Made by a program: the position numbers and the translations under genes
Notes under the pieces: generated by a model
Database searches by the model: none
What the model was told of the DNA's origin: nothing
What the model saw: the letters and a program-made list of their open reading frames with translations, nothing else
NCBI GenBank assembly: GCA_029939875.1
Contig: JAOZSC010000019.1
Span: 1 to 14,896, forward strand
Origin: Desulfobacterales bacterium
Lineage (GTDB): Bacteria; Desulfobacterota; Desulfobacteria; Desulfobacterales; JAFDCJ01
Direction of reading: 5' to 3'
DNA: 14,896 nt
Part shown: positions 1-7,404 of the stretch, piece after piece
How the letters are laid out: every line of letters begins with the position of its first letter
Position numbering within the stretch: the stretch's first letter is position 1

Positions 1-13
1 AACTTTTGGTTTC

Positions 14-33
14 GTTTGGAAATGTTTGGAAAT
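14..33. repeat. Two tandem copies of a 10-bp unit
   Basis: The unit GTTTGGAAAT occurs twice in immediate succession (14-23 and 24-33). It is too short and too close to the window edge to say whether it belongs to a longer array, an attachment site or chance. Confidence 0.35.
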
Positions 34-284
34 ATTTGACCTTGACGGGCACAATTTGGGCACAGTCCTACCTAAATATATACCCTACCCTCCTCCACAA
101 AAATCTTTCCATAGGTAAAATTCAGCATCATAGAATCTTATCCGTTTTCTGAAAATACGATTAAAGGGAATCATTATTCTGTTGGCTGCAGGATTGCTGC
201 CCCAATGATTTGACCATACAGGAAGATTGTTTCTCATGGTAACGGGTAAATAGAATAATATAGTGCAGCATTACAGAATGTTAC

Positions 285-323
285 AATGAACTACCCCGCA
301 GCAGAGCTGCGAGGTAGTTCATT
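285..323 (-). terminator. Strong hairpin, likely transcript-end structure
   Basis: The arms AATGAACTACC (285-295) and GGTAGTTCATT (313-323) pair perfectly, and CGCAGC (297-302) pairs with GCTGCG (306-311) around a 3-nt loop. The only interruption on the plus strand, C296 opposite A312, becomes a G-U pair in minus-strand RNA, giving an unbroken stem of 18 pairs. That asymmetry points to function in the minus-strand transcript, downstream of the DUF2817 gene. No U-tract follows, so it is not a textbook intrinsic terminator; it may act as an mRNA 3'-end stabiliser or be a dispersed hairpin repeat. Confidence 0.5.
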
Positions 324-651
324 AAAAATCAATAAAGGAGAGATTAGAACTCCAAATCCACCGCTTTCTGCCGCTGCGAAAAGATTTGATTTATAGCCGG
401 AATCTAACAAAAACCGATCTATGAGGCTACCGCAATATCTTGGGGTTCGTGAAGCACTAAAAATTATAAATTATTTATAGATTTTGTTACATAATCTTAA
501 CTTGAGGGGGATCGTTAAACTTGATGAAATCTTCGATTTCCGAATTAGGTCAATTATCGAAGGCTTGTTTTGATAGTACAAACGGGCAATAATTACAATT
601 TCTATCAAAATCCTTTTTACTGATGATATCTTGTCCGGACACCTGTTAGCC

Positions 652-1740
652 TTAAGCGGTGCCAATAATTGCTATTCGATCGAGGATCCAGTGGAAACGG
701 TCCAGAACCATTTGATGCCACTTATCTTCATTGATGTGGAAACAGGCAGTCAACTCTGCGCGAATGGCCTGACCTTTAGGAGACAGTGGATCGCCATGAT
801 TGAACAACCAATTGTCAGCAAATAGTGCCCGGATGATCTGCTGCATGTCCACCGTTCCATATTCAACTGCAAACGAAAGATGCTCCTTACCGGGCATCAT
901 TGCGTTCATGGCTGCCATGGAGACAAAATCGCCATCGGGTTTAAATCCTTCTGTCGCTGCAAATTCGCCCTCCCGGATGGAAACAGCCTCACCTTCAAAC
1001 CAATGATTGAAACTATGGTAGGGTTGGGTGCCTTTCGTATACTCGTGTAAAATTTCACCATGTCCGTAGGGACCCAGACCGGTATGGATATCAATTGTCA
1101 CAATCCTTTTGTTGCCAATAACCAGTCCAGGTAGTTCCTGATGCATAATCCGGTTTGACCAGGCCGGTCCGAGACCTGCGAAAAATAAGCCCTTCGGGTC
1201 GACGCGTTGACCCGGCGCGACAAGACGGGCCAACCGGCCAGGGCCATACGCCCGCAAAAAGGCTTCAAGTTTGGACAGCGTCGATTCATTTAGCATGTTG
1301 GGACGCATCATATCCGCAACCTCTTGATATGCCTCATTCATCGGATAATCGCCGGCATAATCGATGTAGTTGCGGTTCAGATCAATATTGTCTTCATTCA
1401 CTCGACGCCCCCAGGCAAATCCCCAGGGATTGTGAGCATGCACCAGGATTAGATGGAACGCCCCGTATGCAGCGAGGCGACCGGAACTACGCAACAGGTC
1501 GACCTGACAGCCGGAACCGCAATAACCTTCGGCACCATGCGTACCGGATACCACTATCAGCGCATTTTGCGCCTCAACTGGTCCCAGAGAGGCAAAATCA
1601 ATAAAAAGCGGCTCACCGGCGGGACCAGAGTTGGGATGCCGCACTTCGTGTAAGGCTGCGCCGGCAGTATCGGCAGATTCCAGAAACTTGCTGCGGGCCT
1701 CATTGTAAGATGTGGAAAACGGCTCGTTTCCAACGGTCAA
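652..1740 (-). CDS. DUF2817 family zinc peptidase-like protein (M14-like fold)
   Basis: This is a 362-residue protein of the DUF2817 family, which is related to M14 carboxypeptidase/deacylase enzymes. Visible landmarks are the zinc-binding pair in SGTHGAEG (H68, E71), the segment NEDNIDLNRNYID near 115-127, a third likely metal ligand H219 in TIDIHTGLGPYG, and a probable catalytic glutamate E293 in FAVEYGT. The length fits the family. There is no signal peptide, so it should be cytoplasmic. The start is a TTG with AGGAG seven bases upstream; no ATG or GTG lies between it and the upstream in-frame stop. It is the last gene of the cluster, 177 bp after the amidohydrolase. A role in removing an amino-acid or acyl group from a peptide or amide is inferred; the substrate is unknown. 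Confidence 0.85.
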   Translation of the reverse strand: MTVGNEPFSTSYNEARSKFLESADTAGAALHEVRHPNSGPAGEPLFIDFASLGPVEAQNALIVVSGTHGAEGYCGSGCQVDLLRSSGRLAAYGAFHLILVHAHNPWGFAWGRRVNEDNIDLNRNYIDYAGDYPMNEAYQEVADMMRPNMLNESTLSKLEAFLRAYGPGRLARLVAPGQRVDPKGLFFAGLGPAWSNRIMHQELPGLVIGNKRIVTIDIHTGLGPYGHGEILHEYTKGTQPYHSFNHWFEGEAVSIREGEFAATEGFKPDGDFVSMAAMNAMMPGKEHLSFAVEYGTVDMQQIIRALFADNWLFNHGDPLSPKGQAIRAELTACFHINEDKWHQMVLDRFHWILDRIAIIGTA

Positions 1741-1747
1741 TGGCTTA

Positions 1748-1752
1748 CTCCT
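1748..1752 (-). promoter_or_regulatory. Ribosome binding site that supports a TTG start
   Basis: AGGAG on the minus strand lies 7 bases before the TTG at 1738-1740. With no in-frame ATG or GTG upstream, this site decides the start of the DUF2817 gene. Confidence 0.6.
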
Positions 1753-1792
1753 CGATGTTAGTGGTAATAACGATTAATATGGGCTAAGGTCC

Positions 1793-1846
1793 AGGTAGCA
1801 ATAGCTACCTTCTTTGCGCCCAACTTGGTTTCTCTCCTCCAAGTTG
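1793..1846 (-). promoter_or_regulatory. Two adjacent hairpins in the leader of the DUF2817 gene
   Basis: CAACTTGG (1821-1828) and CCAAGTTG (1839-1846) form an 8-bp perfect stem with a 10-base loop, and AGGTAGC (1793-1799) with GCTACCT (1804-1810) form a 7-bp stem with a 4-base loop. Both lie between the amidohydrolase stop and the DUF2817 start. On the minus strand the first loop reads AGGAGAGAAA, a Shine-Dalgarno-like sequence. A plus-strand T6 run (1855-1860) lies near the first stem. These could be an attenuator-like leader or a weak terminator; the sequence does not decide between them. Confidence 0.3.
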
Positions 1847-1917
1847 CGGGATCCTTTTTTATTCTGTTGGAAACTGTCGCAGACAATGACCAAAATCTCA
1901 GCGCCTTTCTCCTTGGA

Positions 1918-3186
1918 TCAACTGATGTTGTTTTTCCAAATCTTCCCATCTTTCATAATCAGAGCCAGGTTTTCTTCGGGATTGGTGAGAATTGATATAT
2001 CCTTAAGTGGATTGCCGTTCACCAGCAGCAGATCCGCATAGGCACCTTCCTCAATTACACCAAGTTTGCCCGGATAGGGATTACGGGGACCCGATAGAGC
2101 GAGCAACGTTGCTGAGTTGGTAGTCGCCTGACGAAGGATCTCCGCCGGGGTAAACCATTTGGTGCGATGCACGAATTCCTCGTTGATGCGCGCCATCATC
2201 TCAGGATCGGTAATGATGTCGGAACCAAAGGCGATCTTTTCAAAACCGATCTTCTTCACGTTATTGAACATGTTGTCGATGCCGGCAAAGGCCTGGTCGT
2301 GTTTCTTCATCATCTCTTCAGTATAGCCATTGGGATAAAACGTGTAGACGCTTACCTGAGGTGATAACCAGATGTCCTTTTCCTTCATCAGGTAAAGGGT
2401 TTCCTCATTCATGAGATTGCCATGCTCGATACTCTTGACGCCGCCCTCGATCGCCCGTCGGATGGCATTGTCGGTATATGCATGCGCCACGACATAGGTG
2501 CCCCAGTCGGCCGCCGCCTCCACCGCCGCCTGAATTTCATCCAAAGTGTACTGGGTCACATCCATAGGGTCAGCAAATGAACCGGTGCCTCCCCCGACAG
2601 CGATCTTGACCTGGGAGGCGCCGCGACGCAGGGCCTCACGCACTGCTTTAAGCACCTCGGCCCGCCCGTCAGCAATCTGCACCATATCATACTTCATAGG
2701 GATCGAAGGCTCACTAGCAATCATGGCGGATTTTTGGGCATCTGTTCGATGATCTGAATGGCCGGAGGTTTGCGAAATCATTGGGCCGGAAGGGTAAATG
2801 CGCGGACCCTCAACAATACCCCGATCGATCGCTTTCTTGAGTGAGAACGAGTTGCCGGCCATTTCTCGGATCGTTGTAAACCCATTATTCAGATAGGTTC
2901 TGGCTGTCTGTGTTGAGACATAGGCCCAGAAGAACTCATCCGAAGTAAACGCCTCGGCAAACGACATCTGGAACATCAAATGTGAATGTGCGTCGATGAA
3001 ACCCGGTGTCATAGTGCGGCCTTTTGCGTCAATCACCGATGCACCCTCATCTACCGGGATCGACTGGGCGATCTTGGCGATCTTGTTGTCCTCCACCAGT
3101 AAATCCATGTCTTTGGCGAGGGTCTCATTATTGCCATCAAATATTGCGACGTTTCTCAATAGGATTGTGTTGGGTTTACTGTTCAT
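1918..3186 (-). CDS. Amidohydrolase, imidazolonepropionase/prolidase-like
   Basis: This 422-residue cytoplasmic metal-dependent hydrolase is of the amidohydrolase superfamily, in the group often annotated as imidazolonepropionase-related or Xaa-Pro dipeptidase-like. Metal-site residues are all visible: H67 and H69 in GFIDAHSHL, a probable carboxylated lysine K194 in QVKIAVGGGTGSF, H235 in VVAHAYTDN, H255 in IEHGNLM, and D323 in AFGSDI. A C-terminal segment closing the beta-sandwich (KLGVIEEGAYADLLLVNGNP) is also present. The chosen start is the second of two adjacent ATGs, placed a usable distance after GGAAGGAG; a longer TTG start at 3207 would put that site inside the gene. It sits between the TRAP operon and the DUF2817 gene, suggesting hydrolysis of an imported amide, lactam or dipeptide. 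True hydantoinase or urocanate-pathway function is not supported because no partner genes are here. Confidence 0.88.
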   Translation of the reverse strand: MNSKPNTILLRNVAIFDGNNETLAKDMDLLVEDNKIAKIAQSIPVDEGASVIDAKGRTMTPGFIDAHSHLMFQMSFAEAFTSDEFFWAYVSTQTARTYLNNGFTTIREMAGNSFSLKKAIDRGIVEGPRIYPSGPMISQTSGHSDHRTDAQKSAMIASEPSIPMKYDMVQIADGRAEVLKAVREALRRGASQVKIAVGGGTGSFADPMDVTQYTLDEIQAAVEAAADWGTYVVAHAYTDNAIRRAIEGGVKSIEHGNLMNEETLYLMKEKDIWLSPQVSVYTFYPNGYTEEMMKKHDQAFAGIDNMFNNVKKIGFEKIAFGSDIITDPEMMARINEEFVHRTKWFTPAEILRQATTNSATLLALSGPRNPYPGKLGVIEEGAYADLLLVNGNPLKDISILTNPEENLALIMKDGKIWKNNIS

Positions 3187-3190
3187 CATT

Positions 3191-3198
3191 CTCCTTCC
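3191..3198 (-). promoter_or_regulatory. Ribosome binding site that sets the amidohydrolase start
   Basis: GGAAGGAG on the minus strand precedes two consecutive ATGs (3187-3189 and 3184-3186). The first is only one base away, so the second is preferred. Confidence 0.6.
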
Positions 3199-3288
3199 TA
3201 TTGCCAATTAAGTAACAGACGATTGGATCTGTTCCCAGAATAAATTCTTTCCAGATGGGCAAATTGCTTGATGATAAGTAAACAATCA

Positions 3289-3330
3289 GGTTCCGGATTG
3301 GATATTCGCCAGAACATCCAATCCAAAACC
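3289..3330 (-). promoter_or_regulatory. Long hairpin between dctP and the amidohydrolase gene
   Basis: GGATTGGAT (3295-3303) and ATCCAATCC (3316-3324) form a perfect 9-bp stem. Outer arms GGTT (3289-3292) and AACC (3327-3330) also pair, and the two positions in between are CC opposite AA on the plus strand but U-G pairs in minus-strand RNA. The minus transcript therefore has an unbroken 15-pair stem with a 12-base loop, 66-107 bases after the dctP stop. There is no U-tract. It may protect or separate the TRAP mRNA from the downstream hydrolase genes. Confidence 0.45.
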
Positions 3331-3395
3331 CTCCTGTCTACCCATATAATTATTCATTCATAAGATTGGTGGCGCCCGTAAGGTACTCCTCAGCA

Positions 3396-4427
3396 TTACT
3401 CCTTCGGTATGAGGGGAACCACTTTATTATAATGTTCGACCGCCTCCGGACCTAACCGTTTGCATTCAGTCAACCATTCTTCCAGAGTGGTTTTCTGTAT
3501 TGTAATCCGGTCTTCACGGGAAAAACCATCAAGTTCCACCATCCCCTTTTCTTTCAGCCCTTTAGCAGAATTGATTTCATAAGTTTTGGCCTTCCATGCG
3601 CTATACATCGCATCCCAAAGAAAACTTTTTGCCGTTGCTTCCCATACATCCTTTAGGTCGTCAGGCAGTTTGGCCCATGATTTTTTGGTAACGGCGATCC
3701 CGGGCATAACAGCTGTTGAGTGGGGGTAAAGTTGTGAAAAATATTTCGTTACTTCATAATATGATGCCTGCAACGTCCACAAGCGGCTGGCTGCGGCACC
3801 GTCAATGACACCGGTTTTCAAGGCCATATACGTCTCATTCACATCAACGAACTGAGCTGGGACACCCAATTTGTTCAACGCCTTAATGGGAATTTTATCC
3901 GAGTGGCGGATTTTAACGCCTTTAAGCTGCTCAAGGCTGTTAATCGGCTCCTTGGAGATTAGCGTCCAATCAACCATGATTGCTGGTATCACCGGGCCTC
4001 TCAGTTCGACACCCCATTTACCGTAAATCTTGTCGAGAGCCTCTCTCATTACCGGGAACAGCTTTTCATTGTCTTCCTGGTCAAGAAGTACGCCCGCAGG
4101 TAGCATAACACCGATCAACGGTTCGTCCTTGTACAGGTAATTCGGTATGACAATACCTGCATCTGCCAGGCCTTGTTTCAGAAAACGTAAAATTTGATTG
4201 TTGCCGTAACCCAGTGGTGCAGTCATTACAATTTTGAGTTTAAACCGCCCGCCGCTGGCCTCATCAAGTTTTTGACCAAAAGCCTGCAGCAATTTATCGT
4301 TCGGATCATTCGGCGCGCCACCGTAACCAACCTTCCACGTTACGGTTTGAGCAAATCCGGAACCGGCGCATAGCAAAATAACAACGATTGAACAGATACC
4401 AATGAAGAGCTTCTTTTTGATCGACAT
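3396..4427 (-). CDS. dctP: TRAP transporter solute-binding protein, DctP family
   Basis: This 343-residue protein is the extracytoplasmic substrate receptor of the TRAP carrier encoded just upstream. It opens with a Sec signal peptide: lysines at 4-6, a hydrophobic core at about 7-20, and a likely cleavage near AGSGFA (21-26). The mature part shows DctP family marks: GVKIRHS with R174, the arginine position that usually binds the ligand carboxylate, then a segment ending in NETYMALKTGVIDGAAA (about 197-213). Length is typical. GGAGGT lies 5 bases before the ATG. It follows dctM by 24 bp, so the order is dctQ-dctM-dctP. The ligand is probably an organic acid; given the neighbouring IorAB and LarA genes an aryl or 2-hydroxy acid is plausible but unproven. 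Confidence 0.93.
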   Translation of the reverse strand: MSIKKKLFIGICSIVVILLCAGSGFAQTVTWKVGYGGAPNDPNDKLLQAFGQKLDEASGGRFKLKIVMTAPLGYGNNQILRFLKQGLADAGIVIPNYLYKDEPLIGVMLPAGVLLDQEDNEKLFPVMREALDKIYGKWGVELRGPVIPAIMVDWTLISKEPINSLEQLKGVKIRHSDKIPIKALNKLGVPAQFVDVNETYMALKTGVIDGAAASRLWTLQASYYEVTKYFSQLYPHSTAVMPGIAVTKKSWAKLPDDLKDVWEATAKSFLWDAMYSAWKAKTYEINSAKGLKEKGMVELDGFSREDRITIQKTTLEEWLTECKRLGPEAVEHYNKVVPLIPKE

Positions 4428-4451
4428 GTTGTACCTCCATATATAAAAAAA

Positions 4452-5750
4452 TTAATAAATGACCTTGTCCGACAGGAACAAAACAATACCCGGGAACAAG
4501 GTAAAGACAACCAGACAGCTCAAGAGTATCACCCAATAGGGGATAGCGGCTACAGCGGTCTCCATCAGTGAATGACGCCCCTTGGAAACCGTCATCAGAA
4601 CAAACAAGTTCATGCCGAGCGGTGGCGTCAGGACGGCAATTTCAATCACCATAACCATAACAATGCCGAACCAGACGGGGTCAAAACCCAGCTGGGTTAC
4701 GACAGGATAGACGACCGGCAATGTGATAAACATCATGGACATGGGCTCAAAAAAGCAGCCGAGGACAAGATAGGTCAGATAAATCAACGCTATAACGGCA
4801 TAACGACCCAACCCCGCCTCTGTAATAACCGTCATCAGGTAATCAGGCAGGTCGGTAAATGCAACCGCTTGGGCCAGGATAGCCGCTCCGATGAATATGG
4901 ATGCTAGTGAACTGAAGGTGGAAAGTGTTCTCCACAGAACATCCGGGACGGTACTAAGGGTGAATCTCTTAAAAAATGCAGCCAGTACGAGCGCTGCTAT
5001 CACGCCTATTGCTGCAGCTTCGGTGGCGGTGGCCAAACCGGCGACCACCGTTCCCAGAACCGATGCCATCAAAATAAAAAACGGCCAGGCCTCCATACTC
5101 TTTTTTAATGCTTTTCCCAAGGGAATTATTTTCGTATCTTCTTGCGGCGTCAGGTCCGGTTTTAATTTAGCCTGAACCCCGATGTATACCATGTAGGACA
5201 GGGCCACGATGATCCCCGGAATAATGCCCGACACGAATAGTTTGCCCACGGAAACCTGCTGAAGGGCACCATACAGGATCAGGACGGTACTGGGAGGTAT
5301 CAATATCCCAAGAGTACCGCCACCGGCCAGGCTGCCAATCAATGAGCGGGAGGAATATCCTCTTTCTATAAGTTCATCATAGGCAATGGAACCGATAGCG
5401 GCTGTGGTGGCGGTGGAAGATCCACTGATAGCGGCAAAAAGGGCACAGGTTCCAATATTGCTTTGTAAAAGGCCACCGGGCAACCTGCTGAACAGGGGCG
5501 CGATAGCACCGAATATTCTCTGGGCAATCCCGGTGACGGCGATAACCTCACCCAGCAGAAAATAGAGCGGAATCGCGGCAAAGGTATAAGAATCCAGCAG
5601 GTGCCAGAGGCCGTTGGCGACCACTTGGTATGGAACATCGGTATAAAGGGTGAGAATGGCTAGCCCGATAAATGCCAGGGCAGTGCCGATATAATTACCA
5701 GTCGCCAGAATAAATAGGATGACTGTGAAGAGAATGATACTTGCCGTCAT
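4452..5750 (-). CDS. dctM: TRAP transporter large permease, DctM family
   Basis: This is the 432-residue inner-membrane transport subunit of the TRAP carrier, driven by an ion gradient. The protein is almost entirely hydrophobic, consistent with about twelve membrane segments. Family-typical stretches are visible: FAAISGSSTATTAAIGSIAY, GGGTLGILIPPSTVLILYG and AVLTPPLGMNLFVL. I place the start at ATG 5750, with GAGG five bases upstream and a 2-base gap after the dctQ stop. A GTG two codons earlier (5756) would overlap the dctQ stop as GTGA but has no good ribosome binding site of its own. Either way translation is closely coupled to dctQ. Confidence 0.94.
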   Translation of the reverse strand: MTASIILFTVILFILATGNYIGTALAFIGLAILTLYTDVPYQVVANGLWHLLDSYTFAAIPLYFLLGEVIAVTGIAQRIFGAIAPLFSRLPGGLLQSNIGTCALFAAISGSSTATTAAIGSIAYDELIERGYSSRSLIGSLAGGGTLGILIPPSTVLILYGALQQVSVGKLFVSGIIPGIIVALSYMVYIGVQAKLKPDLTPQEDTKIIPLGKALKKSMEAWPFFILMASVLGTVVAGLATATEAAAIGVIAALVLAAFFKRFTLSTVPDVLWRTLSTFSSLASIFIGAAILAQAVAFTDLPDYLMTVITEAGLGRYAVIALIYLTYLVLGCFFEPMSMMFITLPVVYPVVTQLGFDPVWFGIVMVMVIEIAVLTPPLGMNLFVLMTVSKGRHSLMETAVAAIPYWVILLSCLVVFTLFPGIVLFLSDKVIY

Positions 5751-5752
5751 GT

Positions 5753-6292
5753 TCACCTCGTTGCATTTTCTGGGTTGACCCCGTTGCCAAGAAGATCAAG
5801 TAATTGGGCAAACGCGGTTAAAAACATCGTGACGGTCATTAACCCGAGAGATAATGGGATTGACATCGTCCAGGGCCAGAGGGGAATATCCGTCATGATG
5901 GTTCGTGAGCCAAGCGTGTAATTGTCCCAGGCAAAAGTAAGTGTCGCCCAGAAAACAATTCCAAAAACCACCGTTCCAGCCAATGTTCCAATTGCATTGG
6001 CAGCTTGCTTCCACTTGCCGGGAAGTTTGTCCCAGAATAAAGATATGCGGATCAGTTTGTCATTCAGATAGCCATAGGTGAGAGTAAAAATGGATCCTGA
6101 CAAAAATAGGAGTGAAGCAGTTTCATCGGCAATGGCAAGAGGTGTGCCAACCACATAGCGCATAATACTGCCGCAAAAAACCAGCAGTACCAGTAAAGAA
6201 AACAGAATGCAGGCAAGCACCATGAAGATTTGTCCCAGGATATTACAGACCCGCAACATAAACTTAACAATGGATTGAATAACTGCTATCAT
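5753..6292 (-). CDS. dctQ: TRAP transporter small permease, DctQ family
   Basis: This is the 179-residue small membrane subunit of the TRAP carrier. Four hydrophobic segments are visible (roughly 11-40, 50-65, 94-115 and 135-165), as expected for DctQ. The segment GSIMRYVVGTPLAIADETASLLF is typical of the family around the second helix. The start ATG follows GAGAGGA at a short distance. Its stop is within a few bases of the dctM start, and dctP follows dctM, so the three form one transport unit. It comes 36 bp after a membrane protein of unknown function. Confidence 0.92.
   Translation of the reverse strand: MIAVIQSIVKFMLRVCNILGQIFMVLACILFSLLVLLVFCGSIMRYVVGTPLAIADETASLLFLSGSIFTLTYGYLNDKLIRISLFWDKLPGKWKQAANAIGTLAGTVVFGIVFWATLTFAWDNYTLGSRTIMTDIPLWPWTMSIPLSLGLMTVTMFLTAFAQLLDLLGNGVNPENATR
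5756..5759 (-). promoter_or_regulatory. Ribosome binding site for dctM at the dctQ stop
   Basis: GAGG on the minus strand lies five bases before ATG 5748-5750 and just before the dctQ TGA (5753-5755). It favours the ATG over the nearby GTG start. Confidence 0.5.
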
Positions 6293-6328
6293 AATGTTCC
6301 TCTCATTTGGTTGAAAATAAAGATTTTC

Positions 6329-6736
6329 CTATTTGATGACCGCTGTAAATCGGCCTGCTGCCGCTAGCAAGTTCAGTAAAAAACCAAAAAGATTGATGCT
6401 AATAGCGACGAACCAGGATAATTTCGATGAGTATGATTCCGGTGTTCGGGCATACAGAATAAAATGCCGGATGATCCCAAAGTATCCGAAAAAAAATAGC
6501 GCTAAAACCATAAGGACCCGGTATGCCTGGTAGTAATCATTGTAGCCTGCAACCAGAAACACCCCATAAATCAACAGAAATATGGCTCCTACAATAGGGG
6601 GATTCGAACTCAATTGCCGTCCGCCAAACCGTGTTCGCAAATAACTTACCCCATTGAAACCGATGCCTAAAAAACAGTATAGCAATTGGAGCAGGAGCAA
6701 CAATGACAGCGATATTTTAATTTGGAAAAGTCCCAT
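6329..6736 (-). CDS. Small four-helix membrane protein of unknown function
   Basis: I do not recognise this 135-residue protein. It has about four hydrophobic segments (roughly 5-27, 46-64, 71-93 and 106-129), so it should be an inner-membrane protein. A short polar loop after the first helix contains SYLRTRFGGRQLSSNPP, and another between helices three and four contains RHFILYARTPESYSSK. The start ATG has a weak GAGAAG site five bases upstream. It lies 49 bp after iorB and 36 bp before dctQ in the same orientation, so it is probably cotranscribed with both. Its base composition matches the TRAP genes rather than the GC-rich Ior block. It could be an accessory TRAP subunit or unrelated. Confidence 0.75.
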   Translation of the reverse strand: MGLFQIKISLSLLLLLQLLYCFLGIGFNGVSYLRTRFGGRQLSSNPPIVGAIFLLIYGVFLVAGYNDYYQAYRVLMVLALFFFGYFGIIRHFILYARTPESYSSKLSWFVAISINLFGFLLNLLAAAGRFTAVIK

Positions 6737-6785
6737 AACAACTTCTCATTTTCTATCCCCGAAGCATCAATCGTGCGATCGGCAC

Positions 6786-7403
6786 TTAATTGATCATGGC
6801 CAGACCCTTGTCGAAAGCCGCAAGGTTGATATCAAGTTTGCTGGCGGGCATGGTGCGGGCCATGACCTTACGAAAGCCCTCTTTTGTCAGGGGTAAATCA
6901 CCGATGCCGGCCAGAGCGCCCACCAGCAAAACATTTCCCAAAATGGGATTACCCATTTTGACAGCTTGGTCAGTGGCATCGATGAGCCAATACGCACCCG
7001 TCAGTTTCTGCATCCAGCCCTTGAGCTCCTCATCGCTGGGATAACTGATCTCACCGCTAATAACCTCGAGTGCATAAACAGGGCGGGTATTGGAGATGAC
7101 CTTGACTTCTGGATTGCCGTATTCCTGCAACACACGGATGGCCTCGGTGGGTTCCAGGGATACGATGGCATGGGCCTTGCCCCTGGGCATTTGCGGAGAC
7201 AGGCTGGACTTCGTACTGATCCTAAGGTGGCTCATCACCGAGCCGCCCCGCTGAGAAGCGCCGAAGGTCTCTCCGATGGTGACATAAAAGCCCTGGTCGG
7301 CCAGCATATTGCCAATCAGTTTGGAAGCCAGCACGTTACCCTGGCCGCCCACGCCGGTGATGATCAGGTTGAAGGGGTCTGCTGAAAGTGTCTGATTTGT
7401 CAT
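6786..7403 (-). CDS. iorB: Indolepyruvate ferredoxin oxidoreductase, beta subunit
   Basis: This 205-residue protein belongs to the pyruvate/ketoisovalerate oxidoreductase gamma-domain family and is the small subunit of IorAB. The glycine-rich motif GVGGQG (17-22) and the conserved stretch GETFGASQRGGSVMSHLR (about 43-60) are clear. With IorA it oxidatively decarboxylates aryl 2-oxo acids such as indolepyruvate or phenylpyruvate to the aryl-acetyl-CoA, reducing ferredoxin. Only one base separates it from the iorA stop, and the iorA 3' end supplies the GGAG site, so the two subunits are translationally coupled. Substrate preference within the aryl 2-oxo acids cannot be read from sequence. Confidence 0.9.
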   Translation of the reverse strand: MTNQTLSADPFNLIITGVGGQGNVLASKLIGNMLADQGFYVTIGETFGASQRGGSVMSHLRISTKSSLSPQMPRGKAHAIVSLEPTEAIRVLQEYGNPEVKVISNTRPVYALEVISGEISYPSDEELKGWMQKLTGAYWLIDATDQAVKMGNPILGNVLLVGALAGIGDLPLTKEGFRKVMARTMPASKLDINLAAFDKGLAMIN

Positions 7404-7404
7404 T

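Larger units (their letters stand above)
1..651. other. Gene-free left flank, AT-rich
   Basis: This stretch lies downstream of the last gene of the cluster. I find no reading frame with a credible start, ribosome binding site and protein-like content on either strand. It holds a 10-bp tandem repeat near the left edge, a strong hairpin at 285-323, and a 20-codon minus frame ending in a stop at 344-346 that resembles a protein C-terminus but has no start. A minus frame at 471-665 overlaps the end of the DUF2817 gene and has low-complexity, AT-driven content; I do not accept it as a gene. Confidence 0.6.

Noticed and set aside
1..120. Open frames reaching the left window edge, possible recombinase or transposase end
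   Set aside because: No start, motif or family-like content could be recognised in the short visible part.
344..403. 20-codon minus frame ending QRQKAVDLEF
   Set aside because: It looks like the end of a protein and lies just before the 285-323 hairpin, but with a stop directly upstream and no start there is too little to call a gene remnant.
471..665. 64-codon minus frame next to the DUF2817 gene end
   Set aside because: AT-rich, overlaps the end of a sound gene, and the peptide is low in family-like features.
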